A stretch of DNA of 64,000 bases from Microbacterium oryzae (GTDB lineage Bacteria > Actinomycetota > Actinomycetes > Actinomycetales > Microbacteriaceae), in the NCBI RefSeq assembly GCF_009735645.1, contig NZ_CP032550.1, positions 1,240,001 to 1,304,000 on the forward strand, given 5' to 3'. Below are positions 18,716 through 26,299 of this stretch, one piece after another (the stretch's first letter is position 1; each line of letters begins with the position of its first letter). A program made the translations under genes and the position numbers. The notes below the pieces were generated by a model that saw only the letters and a program-made list of their open reading frames with translations, ran no database searches and was not told the DNA's origin.

Positions 18716-19154
18716 GGAGCCGGCCCCGTCGCTCGCGGTCGCGGAGGCTGGCAGTAGGAGCAACGGCGGTAACGTCACGCAGCCCCCCGACCGCTTACCG
18801 CCTCGGCGAAGGAACGAGGCTCCTTCGGCTCACGAGGCGGGTCAACGCGCTTCCCCAACCCGAGCGGACCCGTCAAGGGGACGGCCGCGGCGCGCATTCT
18901 CAGATCCGCCACGCCGCCGCCGGGACCAAATGGGCCGACCGCTGAGCTTCATCTCGTAGTTCGCTCGTTCCTTTGACACGGCCGGTTGACCTCGACTGGC
19001 ACGTGCACCGACAAGCGCTCTTATTCCCACCCCACCTCAGTAAAGGCGCGGGTTCCGCGACGTTTGAGATGCGTCGTTCACGGGATGGAGTGTGCGAGGC
19101 GCCAGGGGCGGGGGTCTCCAAGCAGATAGATTGCATTCAGGAAGCGAGGCCGCC
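18716..19154. other. Non-coding stretch between IS copy 1 and the SIR2 gene
   Basis: 439 bases with no convincing gene. GC content falls from left to right towards the SIR2 gene. A 62-codon minus-strand frame (18842-19030) has no recognisable product. TAGATT at 19127-19132, 22 bases before the SIR2 start, is a possible -10 for the defence operon. Confidence 0.5.
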
Positions 19155-20285
19155 ATGACTCACGAGCTGCAACAGCAGATGGACTACATCAGGGCCGCCC
19201 TGGAACAAGAAAAGAAGCCTCTCGGATTTCTTATCGGTGCCGGGGCGCCTATGTCGATGCGACCGAACGGCGTGCCCCTCATCCCAGGTCTCGAGGAACT
19301 CACGGCGAAGGTTAGGGCCGAACTGAATCCCGCCTACGCGACGGCCGTCGACACGCTCCTCGGGCATCTGGAACCGAAAGACTCTGCGAACCTTGAGTCG
19401 CTCCTGAACTACGTGCGCTCATTGGCAGCCCTCCCGGGTTCAAGCGACATCCGCGGCGTCAGCGTCGAGGTCCTATCGAAGCTCGACGCCGAAATCTGCA
19501 AAGTTGTGCGAACTCATGTGGACCAATCCCTGCCACCCGGAGACAATCCGTACTTCGCACTTGCCCTGTGGGTTAGCGCAGTGCGAAGAATAGTGCCGAC
19601 TCAGATTTTCACGACCAACTACGACCTCTTGATGGAACAGGCATTGGAACGCCAGCGCGTAGCCTACTTCGATGGTTTCATGGGCTCTCGGGAACCAAGC
19701 TTCGACCTGCAAGCTATCGAGGAAGACCAGTTGCCGAGCCGCTGGACGCTGCTATGGAAGCTTCACGGCTCGATTAACTGGTCTCAGGACCCCGACGGAA
19801 ACGTGGTACGTCGGCCTCCCGACGCCAGCGACGCGTCGTCAGCCCTCGTATACCCAAGCCATCTGAAGTACGACCAAAGTCGCCGTCTGCCGTACCTCGC
19901 CATGATGGATCGTCTCAAGGCGTTCATGCGGAAGCCTGGAGCAATTCTCATCACAACCGGGTTCTCCTTCCGCGATCAACACATCAACGAGGTCATCGAC
20001 CAGTCGTTACGAGCTAACCCTACTGCGAGCGTTCAAGGGCTCCTGTTCGGCTCGCTCAATAGCTACGACGATGCGGTGGCGCTTGCTAAGGGGCTACCTA
20101 ATCTGATGCTCCTAGCTGAAGACGCCGCGGTTGTGGGAAGCGTCTCGAGCCCCTGGTCGCCGGACAACGCCGCACCGGACGCAACATCGTCGCCAAAGTT
20201 TACGCTCGGGGATTTCACCGAACTCGGGAAACTATTGCGTAGCCTCACTGGCGAACTCCCGCATAAGGAAGGCGCCGATGAGTAG
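19155..20285 (+). CDS. SIR2-like NADase domain protein of a SIR2-HerA defence operon
   Basis: 376-residue protein with a SIR2 fold in roughly the first 310 residues. Motifs: LIGAGAPMS (28-34, nucleotide loop), FTTNYD (Asn155, Asp157), KLHGSINW (catalytic His204) and TGFSFRDQHIN. In characterised defence systems such SIR2 domains degrade NAD+ on phage infection to cause abortive infection. The ATG at 19155 follows GGAAGCGAGG. The stop lies eight bases inside the HerA gene. Base and codon use (AGG, ATA, TTA codons) is distinctly less GC-biased than in neighbouring chromosomal genes, suggesting horizontal acquisition. NADase activity is inferred from intact motifs. Confidence 0.85.
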   Translation: MTHELQQQMDYIRAALEQEKKPLGFLIGAGAPMSMRPNGVPLIPGLEELTAKVRAELNPAYATAVDTLLGHLEPKDSANLESLLNYVRSLAALPGSSDIRGVSVEVLSKLDAEICKVVRTHVDQSLPPGDNPYFALALWVSAVRRIVPTQIFTTNYDLLMEQALERQRVAYFDGFMGSREPSFDLQAIEEDQLPSRWTLLWKLHGSINWSQDPDGNVVRRPPDASDASSALVYPSHLKYDQSRRLPYLAMMDRLKAFMRKPGAILITTGFSFRDQHINEVIDQSLRANPTASVQGLLFGSLNSYDDAVALAKGLPNLMLLAEDAAVVGSVSSPWSPDNAAPDATSSPKFTLGDFTELGKLLRSLTGELPHKEGADE

Positions 20286-22155
20286 CGACCCCACGCACAT
20301 CGGAGATGTCGCTAACGTGCAGGGCGATACGATAACCGCCGCTGTTCTTCCCGAAGCAGCTCCAGGCCTCACCTTTTCTCGTGGGCATGCCTATTTCGTT
20401 GGCCAGGTAGGCGCGTATGTACGGATCCCACTCGGCCTAGTCGATCTCTTCGCTGTTGTCGTACAGGTAGGCTCTTCGACTCAGTCTGAGGAACCGATCG
20501 AAGGCGCCGTTCCTGGGCGACCATGGATGCGTTTAGAGCTTCTCGGCGAAGCTCATCGCGATGGAAGTTTCAATCGCGGCGTCGCGAGATACCCGTCCAT
20601 CGGGGACCGAGTTCTCCTCGTTACATCCAACGACCTGAATCGCATTTATGAGGTGAAGGACCGCTCCAAGTCGATTCGCATCGGTCATATCGCTAACGCG
20701 CCTCATCTTCCGGCGCTAATCGACGTAACGAAACTGGTCACACGTCACGCCGCCGTTGTTGGCAGCACGGGAAGTGGCAAGTCAACCACAGTCTCAGCAA
20801 TTCTGAGCGCCCTGGCCGAGCCAGCACGCTTCCCTTCCTCACGGGTCCTTGTAGTCGATGTCCACGGCGAGTACGCTCACGCGTTCGGCGACTTGGCCTT
20901 ATGCCTTCAGGTCGACGCCACGGAGAATGCTACTGAGACCAGGAACACACAACAATTGTGCCTGCCATACTGGGCGCTTCCGTTCGACGACTTCCTTTCT
21001 CTCGCGCTCGGCACCGTTGACGACAACTCGGCGACGCTTGTGCAAGCTCACGTTACAGAGGCCAAACGCGCTTTCGTCGAGCGTCACCCAGACCTCGGAT
21101 TGAATGTCCACGCAGTCACGGCTGACACACCTCTTCCATTCAGCGTTCGAAAACTTTGGATGTCGTTGCATGAAATGCACTTCTCAACCCACACAGTTGC
21201 CCCAAATGCGCAGACGAACGAAACGCGCGCGTATGCCGTTGACTCGGACGGCAACGATTTGCGCGGAGACATAGAGAGCGTGACTCCCCCCACTTACAGG
21301 CCCGCCACAGCAGGCGGGCAAGAGCGGATCTACCTCAGCGGCTCAAGCATCAACATACGACGCCAGACCGATGCGCTCGGCGCAAAGTTACGTGATCCAC
21401 GCTATGACTTCCTCTTCCGTCCCGGGCCTTGGGACGTCTCACTCACTGGCGAAACGCAGAAAGATGTTGGCGAATTTCTCGAGACCTGGCTCGGCGCCGA
21501 CAGGCCAATTGTCATCGCCGACCTATCAGGTGTTCCGAATCAAGTCCTGCAGCGCGTGGTGAGCGTACTACTTCGCCTTCTCTATGAGTCTCTGATTTGG
21601 GCGCGGAAACTTTCCGAAGGTGGACGGGAGCGACCTCTCTTGATCGTTCTCGAAGAGGCACATCGGTACCTGAACGACAGCAATGACGCAGCAGGCGAAG
21701 CAGTCGAGCGTATTGTGAAGGAAGGCCGCAAGTTCGGCATAGGTACGCTCATCGTCAGCCAGAGGCCTAGCGAAATCAGGCCGACTGTCCTTTCACAGCT
21801 TGGTTCATTCATCGTGCTTCGATTGAGCAATACCTCCGACCGCGGCCTCGTCAGGTCAACGTTGCCCGATAATTTGTCGGGCCTTTTCGACGCCGTTCCC
21901 GTACTGCGCACGGGCGAGGCCCTTATCACCGGCGACATCGTCAAACTTCCGACGAGAGTTGTTGTCAACATACCTGCGGAAAGGCGCCCTGATAGCGCCG
22001 ATCCTGAAGTCGTTGGGCGTGAACTTCCGGGCGGCTGGGACGTTCCGCGAGTACCCCAAGACTACGACGACGTAGCAAGGGCTTGGCGTGGCCTTACGCC
22101 GAACAGTATTCGTGTAATCACTGACGACGCGCAAGAAAAAGAGGAGTCAAATTGA
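20278..22155 (+). CDS. HerA/FtsK-like ATPase partner of the SIR2 defence protein
   Basis: 625-residue hexameric-type P-loop ATPase. The N-terminal portion (about 1-115) resembles the HAS-barrel of HerA (IGDVANVQGD start). Walker A is GSTGSGKST (162-170), Walker B LLIVLEEAHRYL (Glu459/Glu460), followed by the sensor-like VSQRPSEI and an arginine-rich LSNTSDRGLVRSTLP region. HerA ATPases assemble with SIR2 proteins into large complexes that restrain or activate the NADase. The ATG at 20278 overlaps the SIR2 end by eight bases, and the stop overlaps the KTSC start (TTGA). No NurA nuclease gene is adjacent, arguing against a DNA end-resection HerA. Confidence 0.87.
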   Translation: MSSDPTHIGDVANVQGDTITAAVLPEAAPGLTFSRGHAYFVGQVGAYVRIPLGLVDLFAVVVQVGSSTQSEEPIEGAVPGRPWMRLELLGEAHRDGSFNRGVARYPSIGDRVLLVTSNDLNRIYEVKDRSKSIRIGHIANAPHLPALIDVTKLVTRHAAVVGSTGSGKSTTVSAILSALAEPARFPSSRVLVVDVHGEYAHAFGDLALCLQVDATENATETRNTQQLCLPYWALPFDDFLSLALGTVDDNSATLVQAHVTEAKRAFVERHPDLGLNVHAVTADTPLPFSVRKLWMSLHEMHFSTHTVAPNAQTNETRAYAVDSDGNDLRGDIESVTPPTYRPATAGGQERIYLSGSSINIRRQTDALGAKLRDPRYDFLFRPGPWDVSLTGETQKDVGEFLETWLGADRPIVIADLSGVPNQVLQRVVSVLLRLLYESLIWARKLSEGGRERPLLIVLEEAHRYLNDSNDAAGEAVERIVKEGRKFGIGTLIVSQRPSEIRPTVLSQLGSFIVLRLSNTSDRGLVRSTLPDNLSGLFDAVPVLRTGEALITGDIVKLPTRVVVNIPAERRPDSADPEVVGRELPGGWDVPRVPQDYDDVARAWRGLTPNSIRVITDDAQEKEESN

Positions 22156-22361
22156 ATCGGGAACCGGTAGAGAGCTCAAATTTGTCGTCAGTCGGCTACG
22201 ACGCGAGCAGTCAAACCCTCGAGATCGAGTTCAAGAACGGGAACATCTACCAGTACTTTGACGTCCCGCCGTCAGAGTACAGTGAGCTAATGCGTTCCCA
22301 GAGCGTCGGAATCTACTTCTCTTCTAACATTCGCGCAGCGTATAGGTACGCCCGATTGTGA
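22152..22361 (+). CDS. KTSC-domain small protein, third gene of the SIR2-HerA operon
   Basis: 69 residues, nearly all one KTSC domain: VESSNLSSVGYDASSQTLEI, then EFKNGNIYQYFDVPPSEYSEL and GIYFSSNIRAAYRY. The domain is named from a C-terminal region of lysyl-tRNA synthetases, and free-standing versions have no firm function. The TTG start at 22152 shares three bases with the HerA stop and is preceded by AGAGGAG, so translation is coupled. An accessory, sensor or regulator role in the defence operon is inference. A downstream hairpin at 22378 probably ends the transcript. Confidence 0.75.
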   Translation: MNREPVESSNLSSVGYDASSQTLEIEFKNGNIYQYFDVPPSEYSELMRSQSVGIYFSSNIRAAYRYARL

Positions 22362-22377
22362 ACAACCCATTCCCAGT

Positions 22378-22426
22378 GCGGTGGGCAACATAGCGCGAGG
22401 TACGACGCGTAGCGTTGCTCACCCGC
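22378..22426 (+). terminator. Imperfect hairpin after the SIR2-HerA-KTSC operon
   Basis: The arms GCGGTGGGCAAC (22378-22389) and GTTGCTCACCCGC (22414-22426) pair with one mismatch and one bulge around a loop holding a shorter inner pairing (GCGCG/CGCGT). It lies 17 bases after the KTSC stop. There is no T-run, so terminator activity is a suggestion. Confidence 0.4.
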
Positions 22427-22686
22427 TTGAAGGACGCCGCTAACAGCCCGAGCACGGACCCTGCGGGCCGCGTCCATCGCGAGCGGCTGGCCGACGTGCT
22501 TCGGCGGCAGTGCCGGCCGCGCGCGACAGTTGCGGTACCCGCCGTTTTGCTCCGCAGGTGGTCCGGCTATGCGGCGTGCCCTCGCAGCCTCGCGGTGATT
22601 GGCACCCCGAGTTTTTTCTACGATGACCGCATCGCGACCTTAGAGAGGCAAGCTGGAGACGGACGAACCAGTACTTCGCCAACGGA
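22427..22686. other. Non-coding stretch between the defence operon and tRNA-Pro
   Basis: 260 bases returning to high GC. No convincing gene; open frames here are short and one runs through the tRNA. A decayed gene cannot be excluded but is not recognisable. Confidence 0.5.
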
Positions 22687-22720
22687 AAAGCCGCGGGAAC
22701 CCTTGGGTTCCCGCGGCTTT
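22687..22720 (-). terminator. Rho-independent-type terminator of tRNA-Pro
   Basis: Perfect 16-bp stem (AAAGCCGCGGGAACCC paired with 22705-22720) with a two-base loop, beginning one base after the encoded CCA of the tRNA. On the minus strand it is followed by TTTTCC. Confidence 0.85.
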
Positions 22721-22721
22721 C

Positions 22722-22798
<77 letters not shown>

Positions 22799-22904
22799 TA
22801 GTCCACGTGAACGCGGACAACTCGAACAGTCTACCGGGTCGCAGGGGGTGCCGCGAACCAGGACGACCGCCGCGTGTGTCGGCGGGCAGGAGTAGCGTCT
22901 GAGC

Positions 22905-23498
22905 ATGGCAGAGATCACGACGACAGCAGCGACCGGCGCGCAGTGGGACGACGTGCAGAGCGCGCTCACCGGAGGCGGAGATGGGCGCGACTGCCAGTGC
23001 GTCTGGCCCCTGCTCACGAACGCTCAGTGGGAGGCTACGAGCGTGCCCGACCGGGAGCGCATGCTGCACGACGAGATCGATGCCGGTCCTGCGCCCGGCC
23101 TCGTTGCCTACGTTGACGGCGAGGCCGCCGGCTGGGTGCGCGTCGGGCCTCGACCACCGCAGCGTCGGCTCGCGCGCTCGCGCATCGTGAAGGCGGGTTC
23201 CGAAGAGCCGCTCGACGACGCCAGCGTGTGGGCGATCACCTGCTTCTCCATCCGCAGCGAGCATCGCGGCAAGGGCGTCATGCGGGCGTTGCTCGACGCC
23301 GCGATCGAGTACGCCCGGGAAAGCGGAGCGCGAGTTCTCGAGGCCTACCCGATCGACACCGACGCGCAGGAGAAGACGCGCTCAAACGACCTGTACGTCG
23401 GCAAGCTCTCCACCTTCACGTCCGCCGGCTTCGAAGTCGTCGCGCACCCCACCCCGACGCGGGCGGTCGTCGCTCTCGCCTTCGGCCCGGCGGCCTGA
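22905..23498 (+). CDS. GNAT-family N-acetyltransferase
   Basis: 197-residue acetyltransferase. The acetyl-CoA loop is IRSEHRGKGVMRALLDAA (R/Q-x-x-G-x-G/A type), preceded by strand VWAITCFSI. The substrate is unknown. TAGCGT at 22893-22898 ends six bases before the ATG with no Shine-Dalgarno, suggesting a leaderless transcript. Codon use is back to the high-GC chromosomal pattern, so the acquired segment has ended by this point. Confidence 0.85.
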   Translation: MAEITTTAATGAQWDDVQSALTGGGDGRDCQCVWPLLTNAQWEATSVPDRERMLHDEIDAGPAPGLVAYVDGEAAGWVRVGPRPPQRRLARSRIVKAGSEEPLDDASVWAITCFSIRSEHRGKGVMRALLDAAIEYARESGARVLEAYPIDTDAQEKTRSNDLYVGKLSTFTSAGFEVVAHPTPTRAVVALAFGPAA

Positions 23499-23529
23499 GC
23501 CGACGGGACCGCCGTACGATGGACGGATC

Positions 23530-23898
23530 ATGAGCGAGTCCGTCCGAGTCGATGTCTGGCTGTGGGCGGTGCGCGTCTACAAGAGCCGGTCCGCTGCCAC
23601 CACGGCCATCCGCGGCGGCCACGTGCGCGTCAACGGCGACCACGTGAAGGCCGCCTACGCGGTGAAGGTGGGCGATGAGGTGCGCGTGCGCATCAGCGGG
23701 TTCGACCGCATTCTCGGCGTGAAGCAGCTGCTGCAGAAGCGCGTGGGTGCGCCGATCGCGGCGGCGGCATACGAGGACCGCACTCCCCCACCGCCGCCCC
23801 GCGAGTTCGTCGCCCCGATCGTCACGCGTGACCGCGGAAGCGGCCGGCCGACGAAGCGCGAGCGCCGGGAGATCGACAAGCTCATCGGAAGGGAGTGA
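23530..23898 (+). CDS. S4-domain RNA-binding protein (Hsp15-like)
   Basis: 122 residues. An N-terminal S4 domain (residues about 5-52: VRVDVWLWAVRVYKSRSAAT, then GGHVRVNGDHVKA) is followed by a basic tail (RPTKRERREIDKLIGRE). Hsp15 homologues bind 50S subunits carrying stalled peptidyl-tRNA to help recycle them. TACGAT at 23515-23520 precedes the ATG by nine bases. It starts 31 bases after the acetyltransferase stop. Confidence 0.85.
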   Translation: MSESVRVDVWLWAVRVYKSRSAATTAIRGGHVRVNGDHVKAAYAVKVGDEVRVRISGFDRILGVKQLLQKRVGAPIAAAAYEDRTPPPPPREFVAPIVTRDRGSGRPTKRERREIDKLIGRE

Positions 23899-23944
23899 CG
23901 CGGGGGCGGCGTTTCGTCTCGCTTCGCTCGCTCAACGCCCGGAT

Positions 23945-24892
23945 CTACGGGAGCTGATCCAGCAGCCAGCGCGTGCCGACCACGGAGGCGCCGACCTCCT
24001 CGAGACGCGCACGCAGCTCACGATCGCTCGTGACGGTCGTCGTGCGCAGACCCGACGCGACCATCGCCTGAGCGCGACGGACGATCTCGTCGTCGCCCGA
24101 GCCATCCGCGGAGAACACCCGCACACCATCCGCATCGGCGACGCCACGCGCCTGCCCCTCGACCACCATCGCGAAGAGGGGGAACCAGCGCACCTCGGGA
24201 AGCTGGAGCGCGTCAGCCGCGACGCCCTCGACCGCGAGCGCGGCGATGCGGTCGCGCAGTCGGACCGCGGCTCCCTCGCGATCTCGCCACCAGCCATCCG
24301 GCACGGAGCCGACGACGTTCGCCGCGTCCACGAGCACAATGGGACGGACATCCAGCTGCGCGCGCAGGGATGGCCACGCGGCGGCGAATGACGGATGGAG
24401 CGGAAGCGCATCGACGTCCGCGACGGGCACCCAGGCGAGCTCGAGGCTCTCGGGATCGCTGATGACGGGCTCGAATGGGTCGGCGACGTCGGCCACCACG
24501 GTCGTGTACTGCCAGACGCCGGCGTCGTACACGTGCGTGAATCGCGGGACGACCGCCCCGTCGGGGACGCCGGCCTCCTCCTGCGACTCGCGGATGGCGC
24601 CGACGAGCGGCGCCTCGCCCTCGTGCAGCGCGCCACCGGGCAGGGCCCAAGTGCCGCCGAAGTGGCTCCAGCCGACGCGGTGTTGCAGGAGCACGCCGCG
24701 TGCCGGGTCGATGGCGAGGAGGCCCGCGGCGCCGAAGCGCCCCCAGTACCGCTGGCCGTCGGGCGTGACGACCCAGGCGTCTCCGGGATCGCGCGGACCC
24801 TGAGGCCGTCGTGGTTCACCGGGCGCGGGAGGTTGGATCGTCACCGTTCCACCCTCGCACATGCGGGTGACCACGTGCCCGGCCACGGCCAT
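23945..24892 (-). CDS. NUDIX hydrolase fused to a C-terminal NYN/PIN-like nuclease domain
   Basis: 315 residues. The NUDIX domain (about 40-175) has a near-complete box, GGALHEGEAPLVGAIRESQE followed by EAG. The C-terminal half (about 180-315) starts with IVLVDAANVVGSVPDGWWRD and carries DDEIV and TSDRELR, the acidic pattern of NYN (YacP-like) RNases. The fusion suggests a nucleotide-linked RNA or cofactor processing role, but the substrate is unknown. Several upstream starts are possible (ATG 24892, ATG 24862, or a GTG near 24847); the first is used here. Confidence 0.8.
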   Translation of the reverse strand: MAVAGHVVTRMCEGGTVTIQPPAPGEPRRPQGPRDPGDAWVVTPDGQRYWGRFGAAGLLAIDPARGVLLQHRVGWSHFGGTWALPGGALHEGEAPLVGAIRESQEEAGVPDGAVVPRFTHVYDAGVWQYTTVVADVADPFEPVISDPESLELAWVPVADVDALPLHPSFAAAWPSLRAQLDVRPIVLVDAANVVGSVPDGWWRDREGAAVRLRDRIAALAVEGVAADALQLPEVRWFPLFAMVVEGQARGVADADGVRVFSADGSGDDEIVRRAQAMVASGLRTTTVTSDRELRARLEEVGASVVGTRWLLDQLP

Positions 24893-24910
24893 CCGCTCGG
24901 GTCGGCCGCT

Positions 24911-25044
24911 GGACTAGCGTTCCGAGCGCCGGGACTAGCGTTCCCGGCGCTAGGGCTAGCGTTCGGGCGCGAGACTAGCGCTCCGAACGCTGGTCTCGAC
25001 GACGAGCACTAGTCTCACGGCCAGCACCCGCGACGAGCACTAGT
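24911..25044. repeat. CTAG-phased repeat array, left part
   Basis: Short imperfect units each starting with CTAG (24914, 24935, 24950, 24956, 24975, 25009, 25040). Two unit types are seen: CTAGCGTTCC-like units of 15-21 bases, then the start of a 31-base unit beginning CTAGTCTC and ending GACGAGCA. CTAG is normally very rare in such high-GC DNA. The last CTAG is the target duplicated by IS copy 2. The array continues at 26139 beyond the element. Confidence 0.8.
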
Positions 25045-26138
25045 TGTAGTGCCCAGGGACGTTGTTTGATCTGGTTGCCGTGACATGACGAGAACCTCCG
25101 GTCAGAGTGGAGCTGCTTAGACACTCACTCACGACCCGGAGGTTCTCGTGTCCCACGGTAATGCGGCGCTGACGCGGCGCCAACGCCTGCGCATCGCGCG
25201 GTTGATCATCGACGACGGATGGAGCATCGCCGCGGCGGCGGGCTACTTCCGTGTTTCCTGGCCGACCGCGGCCAAGTGGGCGCGCCGCTATGCCGAGCTC
25301 GGCGAGGCGGGGATGACCGATCGCTCCTCGCGCCCGCATACGCACCCGAACAAGACCCCGCAGTTGCTGGTGAAGAAGATCGTTCACCTGCGGCTCCGCA
25401 AGCGTCTCGGCCCGGTTCAGATCGCCGGGCGGCTGGACATGCCCGCCTCGACCGTGCACGCGGTTCTGACCCGATGCCGGCTGAACCGCCTCACTCACGT
25501 CGACGTGAAGACGGGAGAGCAGGCGCGGCGTTACGAGCACGAGACGCCAGGCGCCTTGATCCATGTCGACGTGAAGAAGCTCGGCAACATTCCGCTCGGC
25601 GGCGGGTGGCGGTTCGTCGGCCGTCAACAAGGCGACTGGAACCGCCAGGCAACTCCGGGCCTGGCGCGGGACAAGCACCGCCACGAGATCCTCGGCTACG
25701 CATTCGTTCATACCGTGATCGACGATCACTCCCGCGTCGCCTACGCGGAGATCCACGACGATGAGCGCGCCGAGACCGCGATCGGGGTTCTACGACGCGC
25801 CGTCTCGTGGTTCGCCGACCGTGGGGTCCGCGTCGAACGCGTGCTCTCCGACAACGGTTCGGCTTACCGCTCCCACGCCTGGAAGCACGCCTGCGACGAT
25901 CTCGACGTCCGGCCGAAGTTCACCCGCCCGCGCCGTCCGCAGACGAACGGGAAGATCGAGCGCTTCCACCGCACCATGGCCGACGGCTGGGCCTACGCGA
26001 AGCACTACAACAGCGAGTCAGCCCGACGCGCAGCCCTCCCGGCCTGGCTGCACTTCTACAATCACCACAGGCCCCACACCGCGATCGGAAAGCTCCCGCC
26101 CATCAGCCGGATCTCAAACAACCTGGCTGGGCACTACA
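25045..26138 (+). mobile_element. IS481-family insertion sequence, copy 2 (1094 bp)
   Basis: Same length, inverted repeats and orientation as copy 1, with only two base differences (25822 and 25858). The target duplication is ACTAGT (25039-25044 and 26139-26144), again NCTAGN. Because this duplication differs from that of copy 1 (ACTAGG), the two copies entered by separate events. It interrupts the CTAG repeat array. Confidence 0.93.
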
Positions 26139-26143
26139 ACTAG
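25148..26143 (+). CDS. IS481-family transposase, copy 2
   Basis: 331 residues, identical to the copy 1 protein (differences from copy 1 fall in third positions of an Arg and a Gly codon). The same HTH plus DDE architecture is intact. As in copy 1, the terminal Asn codon is completed and the TAG stop supplied by the duplicated target (ACTAGT at 26139-26144). It is probably active or recently active. Confidence 0.95.
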   Translation: MSHGNAALTRRQRLRIARLIIDDGWSIAAAAGYFRVSWPTAAKWARRYAELGEAGMTDRSSRPHTHPNKTPQLLVKKIVHLRLRKRLGPVQIAGRLDMPASTVHAVLTRCRLNRLTHVDVKTGEQARRYEHETPGALIHVDVKKLGNIPLGGGWRFVGRQQGDWNRQATPGLARDKHRHEILGYAFVHTVIDDHSRVAYAEIHDDERAETAIGVLRRAVSWFADRGVRVERVLSDNGSAYRSHAWKHACDDLDVRPKFTRPRRPQTNGKIERFHRTMADGWAYAKHYNSESARRAALPAWLHFYNHHRPHTAIGKLPPISRISNNLAGHYN

Positions 26144-26232
26144 TCTCGCGGCCAGCACCAACGCCCAGCACTAGTCTCGCGGCCAGCACCCACGACGAGC
26201 ACTAGTCTCGCGGCCAGCACCCACGACCACAC
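26139..26232. repeat. CTAG-phased repeat array, right part
   Basis: Continuation of the array interrupted by IS copy 2: 31-base units starting at 26140, 26171 and 26202, each CTAGTCTCGCGGCCAGCACC followed by a variable 11-base end, the last one diverging. Together with the left part this makes nine CTAG sites in under 200 bases of pre-insertion sequence. No coding potential. Confidence 0.8.
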
Positions 26233-26238
26233 GCACAG

Positions 26239-26275
26239 CGGCCCCGCCGATCCGGAATCCGGATCCACGGGGCCG
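26239..26275 (-). terminator. Hairpin downstream of der
   Basis: Outer arms CGGCCCC/GGGGCCG and inner arms GATCCGG/CCGGATC (three-base loop) with a symmetric internal loop, located 25 bases after the der stop on the minus strand. Likely terminator of the parA-to-der operon. Confidence 0.6.
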
Positions 26276-26299
26276 ACGGTGCAGCGGGCGGAGCGCCGC

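Noticed and set aside
18842..19030. A 62-codon minus-strand gene between IS copy 1 and SIR2
   Set aside because: No ribosome site and no recognisable product; retained only as part of the non-coding description.
24911..26232. CRISPR-like array at the CTAG repeats
   Set aside because: Units are contiguous with no spacers; the only interruption is the IS.
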